DNA of 64,000 bases, taken from assembly GCF_035552695.1 (NCBI RefSeq), contig NZ_DASZKT010000131.1:38917-102916 (forward strand), written 5' to 3'. A program made the position numbers and the translations under genes. Below the pieces are notes generated by a model. That model did not search any database. It saw nothing but the letters and a program-made list of their open reading frames with translations, and was not told the origin of the DNA. This DNA comes from Actinospica sp035552695 (GTDB lineage Bacteria > Actinomycetota > Actinomycetes > Streptomycetales > Catenulisporaceae). Positions 1 through 8,946 of this stretch are shown here, piece by piece (the stretch's first letter is position 1; each line of letters starts with the position of its first letter).

Positions 1-139
1 GCTCGGCCGCGAGCTTGCGGTAGAGCCCGACCGGGGTCTCGCCGTCGGCCAGGAAGCGACGGGTGACCGGGATGACCCGCCGCGAGTCGGCCAGGGCGCG
101 GAAGGCGGGCAGGTCCGGGGTGGTGGCGCCGGTTGTCAT
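1..139 (-). CDS. trpE: anthranilate synthase component I, N-terminal fragment (runs off the window)
   Basis: Only the first 46 codons are present; the gene continues past base 1. The visible N-terminus (MTTGATTPDLPAFRAL, then RRVIPVTRRFLADGETPVGL and YRKLAAE) matches the start of actinobacterial TrpE, which makes anthranilate from chorismate with TrpG in tryptophan synthesis. The ATG is at 139-137, 28 bp after the hisI stop on the same strand. A CACAAT box ends 7 bases before the ATG, so a leaderless transcript is possible. The hisI-trpE neighbourhood, with a PriA-type hisA nearby, fits the shared His/Trp chemistry of actinobacteria. No catalytic residues can be checked here. Confidence 0.85.
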   Translation of the reverse strand, partial: MTTGATTPDLPAFRALADSRRVIPVTRRFLADGETPVGLYRKLAAE

Positions 140-167
140 GGCAGACATTGTGCAGGACTTCCGGCCG

Positions 168-539
168 TCACCGACCTTCGAGTTTGAGTTCGCGGCCGTC
201 GAAGCAGGTGTGCGAGCCGGTGTGGCAGGCGGGTCCGCTCTGGTCCACCTTCACCAGCAGGGTGTCGCCGTCGCAGTCCAGCGCGACGGACTTGACCTGC
301 TGGAAGTTGCCGGAGGTCTCGCCCTTGACCCAGTATTCGGCGCGACTGCGGGACCAGTAGGTCGCGCGGCCGGTGGCCAGGGTCCGGCGCAGCGCCTCGT
401 CGTCCATCCACGCGAGCATCAGCACTTCACCGGTGTCGAACTGCTGGACCACGGCGGGTACCAGGCCCTGGCCGTTCCGTTTCAACTTCGCTGCGATCTC
501 CGGGTCCAGCGCCATCCGCCCGGGCCTTGATTCGTCCAT
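168..539 (-). CDS. hisI: phosphoribosyl-AMP cyclohydrolase
   Basis: A 123-aa protein of normal length for stand-alone HisI, which opens the adenine ring of PR-AMP in step 3 of histidine synthesis (cytoplasmic, Zn/Mg dependent). Visible family signatures are MLAWMDDEALRRTLATG, ATYWSRSRAEYWVKGETSGN and the metal-binding SGPACHTGSHTCF with two cysteines near the C-terminus. The first ATG (539) follows a GACAAT box by 6 bases, so this start may be leaderless; a second Met (MALDPEIA) lies 8 codons in. The gene is separated by 13 kb from the main his operon and sits upstream of trpE on the same strand. Confidence 0.95.
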   Translation of the reverse strand: MDESRPGRMALDPEIAAKLKRNGQGLVPAVVQQFDTGEVLMLAWMDDEALRRTLATGRATYWSRSRAEYWVKGETSGNFQQVKSVALDCDGDTLLVKVDQSGPACHTGSHTCFDGRELKLEGR

Positions 540-589
540 GGCCCTATTGTCGCGCTCAGACGATCACGTCGATGCCACGGGGACCCCGG

Positions 590-1302
590 ATGAATTCGCT
601 CAGCGGCGCCCGAGCGGAGTTGCGCGACGGGCCGCGGGCCGCGTTCCCGGCGTGGCTGCTCGCGCACGTGATCGTGCTGGCGGTGTGTTTTCCGGATCGA
701 CGGCCACGGGATCTTCTCGCCGCTTTTCGCCTGGGATACGCACTGGTATCTGGCCGAGGCGAACGGGATGGCGCACGGCGGCAATGTGTTCGGCGATTTC
801 ACGGGGCCCGGCGGCCTTGCCCATTTCTTTCCGCTGACGTCGTCGTGTGTCGCGGGGCTGGCGCTCGTGACGCGGCTGCCGGTCACAGTGGCGTTTCGGC
901 GACTGGATCCTCCCGTTCACCCAGCAGGTGTCGAGCGGCAATCGCGGCGCCGTCACGCAGGACCCGTTCGCGACCATCCGGACGCTGCTGAACACCCCGG
1001 ACTCCGCAAGCATCCTGATCACGTCGCTGGCCTGCGCCGCGATCGGGGTCTTCGCACTGACCGCCTGCTGGGGGCTGCTGCCCGGCTCGTTCACGGCGTG
1101 GTCCGCGGTGATGTTCGTGCTCGGAATCACCTCGCCGCTGTTCACGTCCGAGCCGCGCTACCTCGCCGCGATCATCCCGTTCTGCATCTCGCTGCCGGAG
1201 CTGATCCGCGGTCGCCGGCTGTGGATCCCGTTCGTGGCGGCGAACCTCGCGCTGCTCTACTCGGTGACCTGGCTCGCGCTCACGTACCGTCAGATAGCGT
1301 GA
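590..1302 (+). pseudogene. decayed membrane mannosyltransferase (PIG-V-like glycosyltransferase)
   Basis: Three consecutive blocks in three reading frames together resemble an actinobacterial multi-pass mannosyltransferase. Frame one, from ATG 590, gives a hydrophobic segment (AFPAWLLAHVIVLAVC). A second frame around 723-850 gives the loop LFAWDTHWYLAEANGMAHGG, which resembles the conserved acidic loop of this family. A third frame, from about 901 to 1302, gives DWILPFTQQVSSGNRG followed by several membrane helices, ending ALLYSVTWLALTYRQIA. At least two frame changes are needed. The combined remnant is about 235 codons against an expected 380-420, so internal sequence has also been lost. It cannot make an intact enzyme. 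The family assignment rests on motif appearance only. Confidence 0.7.
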
Positions 1303-3119
1303 CCGACCGCGGTGCGCGCCCAGGAGGCGTAGAGCCCCGCGTAGATTCCGCCCTGCCCGACGAGTTCCCGATGCGTTCCGCGCTCGACGAGCCGTCCGGC
1401 GTCGAATACGAAGACCTCGTCGGCGGCTTGGGCCGTGGAGAGCCGGTGCGCGATCGAGACGGTCGTGCGGCCGCGGGTGAGTGCTTCGAGCGCGCGGGCG
1501 ATGCGCTGCTCGGTGGCCGGGTCCACGGCCGAGGTCGCCTCGTCGAGCAGCAGCAGGTCCGGGTCGGCGACGTATGCGCGGGCCAGCGCCACCAGTTGGC
1601 GCTCACCGGCCGAAAGCGATTCGCCGCGCTGTCCGACTGCCGTGGCGACGCCGCGCGGCTGACCGGCCAGCCAGTCGCCGAGCCCCAGCGTCTCGAAAGC
1701 CCGCGCCACCGCCGCGTCCTGCGCTCCGGGTGCTCCGTAGCGGACATTGTCGGCGAGCGTGCCCTCGAACAGGAAGCCGTCCTGAGGGACCATCACCACG
1801 CGCCGCCGCAGTTGCTCGAACGGGATCTGCCGGGCGTCCACGCCGCCGATCAGCACGGCGCCCTCGACCGGATCCATCAGCCGCGTCAGCAGCTTGGCGA
1901 AGGTCGTCTTGCCGGATCCCGTCTCGCCGACGACCGCGATCCGGGCGCGCGCCGGAATCGTGACGTCCACGTCGCGCAGCACCCGGGCGCCGCCGGGGTA
2001 GGCGTAGGCGACGTGGTCGAAGCGCACGTCGAGCGGCCGGTCCGGCAGATCCGTGCCCGCGGCGCCGGGGTCGGGCACGTCCGGAACCGCCTCCAGCAGC
2101 CCGATCACGCGGCGCCAGCCGGAGATCGCGTTCTGCGCCTCGTTGAGCACCTCGACGCCCCACTGCACCGGGGTGATGAACAGCGAGACCAGGAACAGCA
2201 TGGCGACGATCTGACCGGCGGTCAGGTCCCCGCCGACGCCGAGCAGCGTGCCGACGACGATGACGCCCGCGTTCGCCAGGCCCGCCGCGATCTCGCCCGC
2301 GCTGAACGTGCTGATGACGACGCGCTGCGCGCCGATCTGGGCGCGCCGCGTGCGCACGATGGACTCGTCCATCCGCGCGGCCATCCGGTTCTCGATGCCG
2401 TAGGCGCGCACCACCGGCGTGCCGACCAGCGTCTCGCTGACCGCGCCGAGCATCCGGCCGATGGCCGCGCGGACCGCGCTGTACTTGCGGCCGGTCCGGC
2501 GCTGTACCAGTCGCATCGTGGCGAACAGCGGCAGGAAGCAGAGCCAGATCATGATCGTCAGCTGCCAGGAGTAGACCGCCATCACGATCGTCGCCAGCGC
2601 CATCTGGGCGATGCTGACGAACAGCGTCAGGCCGCCCTCCTGGATGAAGTTGGTGATGGTGTCCACGTCCGAGGTGACCCGGGAGACGAGCGAGCCGCGC
2701 TGTTCGGCCTGCTGGTGTGCCACGGACAGGTCGTGCACGTGCCGGAATGCCTTGATACGCAGGCCGGAGAGCCCTGATTCGCTGGCCTGGTAGAGGCGGC
2801 GGCTCATCGCGGTCGCCGAGAGCATGGTGGCGATGACGGCGACGGCCGCGATGGCGACCATCCGCTCCACCTCGCCGACGTCGACCTTGCCGGACGCGGT
2901 GCCGAAGCCGTGGTCCACGGCCTGCTGCACGGCGATGGGGATGACGATGCGCCCGGTCGTGGCGACCAGCGCCAGCAGCATCGTGGCGCCGATGCCCTTG
3001 ACGAACTCGGGCGACAGCCGCAGCCCGGTCCGGACGATCTTGATGGGACCGCCCGTGGCTTCGCCGACGATCGGGGCGGCGGGAGCCGATTCCTCGACTT
3101 CTTCGACCGTGGTGGTCAC
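1290..3119 (-). CDS. ABC exporter half-transporter, subunit with intact Walker B and H-loop
   Basis: 609 aa: an N-terminal six-helix exporter membrane domain (about residues 40-330) fused to an ATP-binding domain. Walker A is GETGSGKTTFAK near residue 398; the signature is LSAGERQL (degenerate, normally LSGGQ) near 503; Walker B is LLLLDEATSAVD near 526; the H-loop is SIAHRLS. Its GTG start overlaps the TGA of the upstream ABC gene by 4 bp (3116-3119), so the two are translationally coupled. The partner has a canonical LSGGQ but a degenerate Walker B and H-loop; the complementary defects point to an obligate heterodimeric exporter. Substrate unknown (drug, lipid or peptide). Confidence 0.92.
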   Translation of the reverse strand: MTTTVEEVEESAPAAPIVGEATGGPIKIVRTGLRLSPEFVKGIGATMLLALVATTGRIVIPIAVQQAVDHGFGTASGKVDVGEVERMVAIAAVAVIATMLSATAMSRRLYQASESGLSGLRIKAFRHVHDLSVAHQQAEQRGSLVSRVTSDVDTITNFIQEGGLTLFVSIAQMALATIVMAVYSWQLTIMIWLCFLPLFATMRLVQRRTGRKYSAVRAAIGRMLGAVSETLVGTPVVRAYGIENRMAARMDESIVRTRRAQIGAQRVVISTFSAGEIAAGLANAGVIVVGTLLGVGGDLTAGQIVAMLFLVSLFITPVQWGVEVLNEAQNAISGWRRVIGLLEAVPDVPDPGAAGTDLPDRPLDVRFDHVAYAYPGGARVLRDVDVTIPARARIAVVGETGSGKTTFAKLLTRLMDPVEGAVLIGGVDARQIPFEQLRRRVVMVPQDGFLFEGTLADNVRYGAPGAQDAAVARAFETLGLGDWLAGQPRGVATAVGQRGESLSAGERQLVALARAYVADPDLLLLDEATSAVDPATEQRIARALEALTRGRTTVSIAHRLSTAQAADEVFVFDAGRLVERGTHRELVGQGGIYAGLYASWARTAVGHAI

Positions 3120-4936
3120 GCCACGACCTCCTTCTCCTCGGCTTCTTCAGCAGCCTTGGCGTACGCGGTGATCAGCTCGCGGTAGCCGGCGCTACGTGCC
3201 AGCAGCTCGTCGTGCGTGCCACGTGCGGAGATGGCGCCGTCCTCCAGGAACAGCACCTCGTCGGCCAGCGCGACCGTCGCCTTCCGGTAGGCGATGACGA
3301 CGACCGTCGCGCGCCCCGCGTCCGCGTCCTCGCTCTGCTCCCGGAGCCCGTCGAGGATCGCCGCCTCGACGCTCGGGTCCACTGCTGACGTGCAGTCGTC
3401 GAGGACGAGCAGCCGCGGGTGACGCACGAGCCCCCGGGCGAGCGCGAGACGTTGCCGCTGGCCGCCGGAGAGCGTCGTGCCGCGCTCGCCGATCACGGTG
3501 TCGAGCCCCTGCGGCAGAGCCTTGACGAACTTCTCGGCCTGCGCGGTGCGCAGCGCGGCCCATACCTGCTCGTCGCCGACGTCGTCGCCGAGGGCCACGT
3601 TCGCGCGCACGGTGTCGCCGAAGATGAAGGTCTGCTGCGGGACCAGCGCGACCGCGTCGGACACCTCGCCCTTCGCGTAGTCGGCGAGCTCCGTGCCGTC
3701 GAGCCGGATGGCGCCGCCGGTCGGGTCGGACAGCCGGGCCAGCAGCGCGGCGATCGTCGACTTCCCGGCGCCGGTCGCGCCGACGAGGGCGACCGTGCGT
3801 CCCGGCTCGATCGCGGCGGTGAGCGAGCGCAGCACCGGAGCGGTCTCGGCGCCCGGGTACGCGAAGGTCACGCGGTCGAACGCGAGCGCCGCGGCCGAAC
3901 CGTCGCGCCGCCCGACCGTCTCCCCGTACTCGGTGTGGTCCTCGGCGGCGAGCACCGCAGCGACCCGCTCGTAGCCGACGACGGAGCGCGGCAGGTCGCC
4001 GAGCACCCAGCCGAAGGCCTGGATCGGGAAGGCGAGCAGGGTGATCAGATAGGCCACGTTGACCACGTCGCCCGGCTGCGCGTTCCCCGAGGCGACCTGC
4101 TGTGTGCCGAAGAGCAGCACCGCGAGCACGCCGAGGTTGGGCAGCGCCTCCAGGATCGGGTTGAACAGCGAGCGGGCGCGGCCCGCGGAGATGTTGGCGT
4201 CGCGCAGGGCCCGGGTGCGGTCGGCGAAACGCTCGGTCTCGGTGGCCTCGCGTCCCAGTGTCTTGACGACGAGCGCGCCGTCGAACGACTCGTGCGCCAC
4301 CTCGGCCACGTGCGCACGCAGCTCCTGGGCGCGGGCGAAGCGGGGACCCGCGTGCCGCACGTACACGGTGTTGGTGATGATGATCGCCGGGATGAGCAGG
4401 ATGCCGACGAGGGCGAGCACCGAGTTCGTCAGCAGCATGTCGGTGATGCCGATGATCAGCATGACGCCGACGCCGAGGGACATCGGCATCGGCGCGATCG
4501 GCATGAAGGCCATCTCCACGTCCGAGTTCGCGTTGGACAGCAGGCGGCCGGTGGGGCGCTGCTGGTGCCACGCGAGCGGAAGGCGCAGGTAGGCGGCCGT
4601 GACCAGTTGGCGATAGCGGGCCTGCATGCGGAACTGGAGGACTCCGGCGAGCAGCCGGCGGCCGAAGATGCCGAGCACCTTCGCCACCGCCACACCGACG
4701 ATCAGCAGACCGCCGACGGCCAGTGTCGCGACCTTCACGTGATGCGCGGCCAGCGAGGGAAGCACGACGTGGTCGGTGGCCCAGCCCACGGCCCACGCGG
4801 CGCCGACGGTCATGCTGCCGTACAGCGCGCTGCCGATCAGTGCCCCCGCGAAGACCTTTTTCTCGGTGTGAATGGCCAAGCCCAGAACCCACAGCCCGCG
4901 GCGGGTCGGCGACGCGTCGGCCGGATAGGGTCGCAT
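3116..4936 (-). CDS. ABC exporter half-transporter, subunit with degenerate catalytic Glu and H-loop
   Basis: 606 aa from the ATG at 4936 (MRPYPADASPTRRG); an upstream extension to 5236 is open but lacks family similarity and was excluded. Membrane domain first, then the nucleotide-binding domain: Walker A GATGAGKSTIAALL near residue 387, intact signature LSGGQRQRLALARG near 490. Walker B reads LLVLDDCTSAVD, with Asp in place of the catalytic Glu, and the switch His is Tyr (VIAYRKA). In heterodimeric exporters such as TmrAB or BmrCD one ATP site is non-hydrolytic in this way. First gene of a two-gene unit with the 609-aa subunit. Confidence 0.92.
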   Translation of the reverse strand: MRPYPADASPTRRGLWVLGLAIHTEKKVFAGALIGSALYGSMTVGAAWAVGWATDHVVLPSLAAHHVKVATLAVGGLLIVGVAVAKVLGIFGRRLLAGVLQFRMQARYRQLVTAAYLRLPLAWHQQRPTGRLLSNANSDVEMAFMPIAPMPMSLGVGVMLIIGITDMLLTNSVLALVGILLIPAIIITNTVYVRHAGPRFARAQELRAHVAEVAHESFDGALVVKTLGREATETERFADRTRALRDANISAGRARSLFNPILEALPNLGVLAVLLFGTQQVASGNAQPGDVVNVAYLITLLAFPIQAFGWVLGDLPRSVVGYERVAAVLAAEDHTEYGETVGRRDGSAAALAFDRVTFAYPGAETAPVLRSLTAAIEPGRTVALVGATGAGKSTIAALLARLSDPTGGAIRLDGTELADYAKGEVSDAVALVPQQTFIFGDTVRANVALGDDVGDEQVWAALRTAQAEKFVKALPQGLDTVIGERGTTLSGGQRQRLALARGLVRHPRLLVLDDCTSAVDPSVEAAILDGLREQSEDADAGRATVVVIAYRKATVALADEVLFLEDGAISARGTHDELLARSAGYRELITAYAKAAEEAEEKEVVA

Positions 4937-5078
4937 CGGTACTCGGTCCCCCTTGGTCGTTTGGGCGCGCGAAGAGACTAGCTGGGGAACAAGGCCTGTG
5001 TATAGCGCAATTCCCCCCACGCAGTCCTTACCGTAGCGCGTGATGGCCCGGCGCGTCAGGGCCGGATACTCTTTGCGC

Positions 5079-5720
5079 ATGACCGGATTCGCAGCGCGGG
5101 AACGGCAGGAACTGGCCGAGCTCCTGGCCACAGTGGGGCCGGACGCGCCGACCCTGTGCACGGGCTGGCGCACCTCCGACCTCGTCTCGCACCTCGTGTT
5201 GCGCGAGGGCCGCCCGGACGCGGCGGTGGGCATCATGGCGAAGCCGCTCGCCGGCTGGACCAGGCGGGTGCAGGAATCGACCCGCGCCCGCGTCCCCTAC
5301 CCCGAACTCGTCGAACGCTTCCGCTCCGGCCCGCCGGCCTGGTCCCCCACCCGGCTCGGCTCGGTCGACGAGGCCGCGAACACGATCGAGTTCTTCGTCC
5401 ACCTCGAAGACGTCCGCCGCGCCAACCCCGACTGGAAGCCCCGCGAGCTCGGCCCCGAACTGGACGACGAGCTGTGGCGCAGGCTGCGCTCCGGCGTGAA
5501 GCTGCTGTTCCGCAAGGTCCCCGTCGGGGTCACCCTCGTCCGCGCCCCGCAGCAGCTGACCGTCGTCGCCAAGCCCGCCACCCCGCAGATGGTCACGGTC
5601 ACCGGCGCCGCCGGCGAGCTGACGATGTTCTGCTACGGCCGGAAGGACGCGGCCAAGGTCGAGCTACACGGAGACGCCGTAGCCGTGGAGACACTGCGCC
5701 GCACGCCGCTGGGGGTCTAG
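5079..5720 (+). CDS. TIGR03085-like metal-binding protein (DinB/maleylpyruvate isomerase fold)
   Basis: 213 aa. The N-terminus (FAARERQELAELLATVGPDA, PTLCTGWRTSDLVSHLVLRE) is typical of the mycothiol-dependent maleylpyruvate isomerase/TIGR03085 group, a four-helix bundle with a WxxxDL-x2-HL motif that supplies one metal-binding His. Function of this subgroup is not established; members are restricted to mycothiol-producing actinobacteria. The chosen ATG (5079) lies exactly 6 bases after TACTCT (5067-5072), so a leaderless message is likely. The gene diverges from the ABC exporter pair and converges on the semialdehyde dehydrogenase with 21 bp between stops. Confidence 0.82.
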   Translation: MTGFAARERQELAELLATVGPDAPTLCTGWRTSDLVSHLVLREGRPDAAVGIMAKPLAGWTRRVQESTRARVPYPELVERFRSGPPAWSPTRLGSVDEAANTIEFFVHLEDVRRANPDWKPRELGPELDDELWRRLRSGVKLLFRKVPVGVTLVRAPQQLTVVAKPATPQMVTVTGAAGELTMFCYGRKDAAKVELHGDAVAVETLRRTPLGV

Positions 5721-5741
5721 CGGCGCTGGACCGCGGCCCTC

Positions 5742-7238
5742 CTATTTCTTCGTTCCCTCCGAATCCCGCAGGGGCTCGGGCAGCAGGGCGGCGGGGGCGT
5801 CTTGGTAGACGACCGGGACCAGCCAGCGGCGGATGGCGGCGGCGCCGACGGAGGTGTGGGCCGGGGCGGTGGTGGCGGGGAAGGGGCCGCCGTGGTGCTG
5901 GGCGTGGGTGACGGCGACACCGGTGGGCCAGCCGTTGAAGACGATGCGGCCGGCGATGCGCTCGAGTTGGGGCAGCAGGTCTCGGGCGGCGGCGACGTCT
6001 GCGTCGTCGTCGGCGTCCAGGTGGATGGTGGAGGTCAGGTGGCCCTCGCCGACGCTGCCGAGCTTGAGCAGGTGGGAGGGCTCGGAGTCGTTGCCCGGCT
6101 GGTACGTCACGACGATGCCGACCGGGCCGAAGTGCTCCTCGCGCAGGCGCTCGGCGTGGGCGCGGAAGTCCTCGGCGCTGACGGCGTAGACGGCCGGAGT
6201 GGGGGCCCACGGGCCCTCGCCGGGCTTGCCCTCGGCGAGCAGCCGCACGCCCGGGACCGCGGCCATCTCCTCGAGGCCCGCGACGAGGCCGCTGTGGATC
6301 CGCTCGGCGAGCATCGGGGTGCCGACGGTGCCGGAGACGGCCTCGGCGATCGCGCTCAGCAGGGCGGCGTCTTCGGGGACGAACATGATGCCGGGGTTGG
6401 TGCAGAACTGCCCGGAGCCGAGGGTGAGCGAGCCCGCGTAGCCGCTGGCGATCTCCGCGCTGCGCTGCGCGACGGCACCGGGCAGCACGAAGACCGGGTT
6501 CACGGAGCCGAGTTCGCCGTAGAACGGGATCGGGGTCGGGCGCTCGGCGCACAGCTTGGCGAGCGCGAGGCCGCCGCGGGTGGAGCCGGTGAAGCCGACG
6601 CCGGTGATGCCGGGGTGCTTGACCAGGTGCACGCCCGCCGTGAAGCCGAAGACGATGTCGAAAACACCGTCGGGTGCGCCGGCGCCGCGCAGTGCCTCGC
6701 GGGTGAGCTCCGCCGTCCGCAGCGAGGTGCGCGGGTGCGCTTCGTGCGCCTTGACGATCACCGGGCAACCGGCGGCGAGCGCCGAGGCGGTGTCGCCGCC
6801 GGCTACCGAGAAGGCGAAGGGGAAGTTCGAGGCGGCGAACACGGCGACCGGTCCGAGCGGGCGGTTGACGCGGCGCAGGTCGGGGCGGGCACCTTCGGCG
6901 TGCTCGACGACGGTGTCCTGGTACGAGCCGTCGCGCAGGAGTTCCGAGAACAGGCGCAGTTGGCCGGTCGTGCGCGCGACCTCACCGGAGAGGCGGGGCA
7001 CGCCGAGTGCGGTCTCTCGGTCGGCGAGCGCGACGAGTTCGTCCACGTGCTCGTCGAGGGCGGCGGCGATGGCGTCCAGCGCCGTGGCGCGGTCGAAGGC
7101 CTGCCACGCCGGGAACGCGGCCTCGGCGGCCGCGACGAGCCGGTCCACGTCGCCGGCGGGTGTGGCCGGAAGCGGCGCGCCCGCGGGCTCGCCGGTGCGC
7201 GGGTCGTAGCCCTGGATCAGGTCCTGGTCGTCAGACAT
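5742..7238 (-). CDS. 2-oxoglutarate semialdehyde (2,5-dioxovalerate) dehydrogenase
   Basis: 498 aa aldehyde dehydrogenase that would oxidise 2-oxoglutarate semialdehyde to 2-oxoglutarate with NAD(P), the last step of oxidative uronate/aldarate breakdown. Seen: nucleotide-binding GFTGSTRGG, catalytic Glu in GELGSVNPVF (near residue 244) and nucleophilic Cys in SGQFCTNPGI (near 278). Length and the N-terminal YDPRTGEP match the KGSADH subgroup. ATG 7238 was chosen because GAGG sits 6 bases upstream; an ATG two codons earlier is too close to that site. It follows uronate dehydrogenase with 8 bp between stop and start, in an iclR-opposing minus-strand unit. Confidence 0.88.
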   Translation of the reverse strand: MSDDQDLIQGYDPRTGEPAGAPLPATPAGDVDRLVAAAEAAFPAWQAFDRATALDAIAAALDEHVDELVALADRETALGVPRLSGEVARTTGQLRLFSELLRDGSYQDTVVEHAEGARPDLRRVNRPLGPVAVFAASNFPFAFSVAGGDTASALAAGCPVIVKAHEAHPRTSLRTAELTREALRGAGAPDGVFDIVFGFTAGVHLVKHPGITGVGFTGSTRGGLALAKLCAERPTPIPFYGELGSVNPVFVLPGAVAQRSAEIASGYAGSLTLGSGQFCTNPGIMFVPEDAALLSAIAEAVSGTVGTPMLAERIHSGLVAGLEEMAAVPGVRLLAEGKPGEGPWAPTPAVYAVSAEDFRAHAERLREEHFGPVGIVVTYQPGNDSEPSHLLKLGSVGEGHLTSTIHLDADDDADVAAARDLLPQLERIAGRIVFNGWPTGVAVTHAQHHGGPFPATTAPAHTSVGAAAIRRWLVPVVYQDAPAALLPEPLRDSEGTKK

Positions 7239-7246
7239 GTGCATCC

Positions 7247-8050
<804 letters not shown>

Positions 8051-8075
8051 GTCTGTCTCCTAGCGGGTCGGGTGG

Positions 8076-8888
8076 TCAGACGGCGGTGCGCAGGATCGCG
8101 CCGAGTTCCGCGGCGTGCCGCACGACCGCTTCGGCGACGTGCGCGGCGTGGTCGGCGTCGGCGAGCCGCGCGGAGGGAACCGAGCAGCTGATCGCCTCGG
8201 TGGCCGGGTGCTTGTAGTCGAGGGTGGCGGCGAAGCAGCCGAGGCCGGCCGTGTTCTCGCCGCGCTCGATCGAGTAGCCGCGCTCGCGCGTCCCCGCGAG
8301 GTCGTCGAACAGCGCCCGGCGATCGGTCAGGGTCTGCGGGGTGATGGCGACGAGGTCGGCCGGCAGGAGCGAGTCGACCTCCTCCTCGGTGCGCTGGGCG
8401 AGCAGCGCCTTGCCGAGCGAGGTCGCGTGCGCGGGCAGCCGCCGGCCGACGCGGGAGGTGAGCCGCAACTGGTGGGCGGACTCGCGGCTGGCCAGGTACA
8501 CGATGTCCGCGCCGTCGAGCCGGGCCAGGTGCACGGTCTCGTTGACCTCGGCGCGCAGGTCCTCCAGCACGCGGGTCGCGGCCCGGATGACCGGGTCGCG
8601 GTCGAGGTACGAGGTGCCGACGAGCAGCGCGCGCACGCCGATGGAGTAGCCGGTGCCGCGCCGGTCGGTCTCCACCCAGCCGCGCGCCACGAGCGTGCGC
8701 AGGAGGACGAAGAGGCTGGATTTCGGGTAGGAGAGTTCTCGCTGGATCTCGCTGAGCGTCAGCGGTTCACTGGTACGGGCGAGCAGTTCCAGCAACTCCA
8801 CGGTGCGGTCCGCGGACTTGACGCCCGCCACCGCCGCACCGCCGTCTGCCGCCTTGACGTGCTCTGGTCGCCGTTCTAGGGTTCCCAT
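8076..8888 (-). CDS. IclR-family transcriptional regulator of uronate/aldarate genes
   Basis: 270 aa: winged helix-turn-helix (about residues 20-80, VKSADRTVELLELL and EIQRELSYPKSSLFVLLRTL) followed by the IclR effector-binding domain (TSRVGRRLPAHATSLGKALLAQ). ATG 8888 was chosen because the A lies 7 bases downstream of a good TATGAT -10 (8895-8900), giving a leaderless transcript; a GTG at 8915 would start inside the operator. First gene of the iclR-udh-KGSADH unit and divergent from the dehydratase gene. The inverted repeat GTTCACTCATGTGAAC between them overlaps its own -35, which suggests autoregulation. Inducer (uronate, aldarate or 2-keto acid) is not known. Confidence 0.88.
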   Translation of the reverse strand: MGTLERRPEHVKAADGGAAVAGVKSADRTVELLELLARTSEPLTLSEIQRELSYPKSSLFVLLRTLVARGWVETDRRGTGYSIGVRALLVGTSYLDRDPVIRAATRVLEDLRAEVNETVHLARLDGADIVYLASRESAHQLRLTSRVGRRLPAHATSLGKALLAQRTEEEVDSLLPADLVAITPQTLTDRRALFDDLAGTRERGYSIERGENTAGLGCFAATLDYKHPATEAISCSVPSARLADADHAAHVAEAVVRHAAELGAILRTAV

Positions 8889-8894
8889 AGATTC

Positions 8895-8924
8895 ATCATA
8901 CTGCACTAGGTTCACTCATGTGAA
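8895..8924 (-). promoter_or_regulatory. promoter of the IclR operon (leaderless)
   Basis: Reading the minus strand, TTCACA (8919-8924), an 18-bp spacer and TATGAT (8895-8900) precede the ATG by 6 bases. The -35 lies within the GTTCAC-N4-GTGAAC operator, so a bound repressor would block RNA polymerase. Confidence 0.6.
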
Positions 8925-8925
8925 C
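8910..8925. promoter_or_regulatory. probable IclR operator, copy 1 (GTTCAC-TCAT-GTGAAC)
   Basis: Perfect 6-bp inverted repeat with a 4-bp centre in the divergent intergenic region between the IclR gene and the 5-dehydro-4-deoxyglucarate dehydratase gene. The same arms and spacing recur at 14583-14598, directly upstream of the glucarate dehydratase-like gene 5.7 kb away. Binding by this IclR protein is inferred. Confidence 0.65.
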
Positions 8926-8946
8926 ACCCGCGAAGGGACCAACCCC

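Noticed and set aside
768..2777. 669-codon plus-strand open frame
   Set aside because: It is antisense to the ABC exporter gene, Arg/Gly/Asp-rich, with no domain motif; a GC-skewed shadow frame. The first 40 codons are part of the decayed mannosyltransferase.
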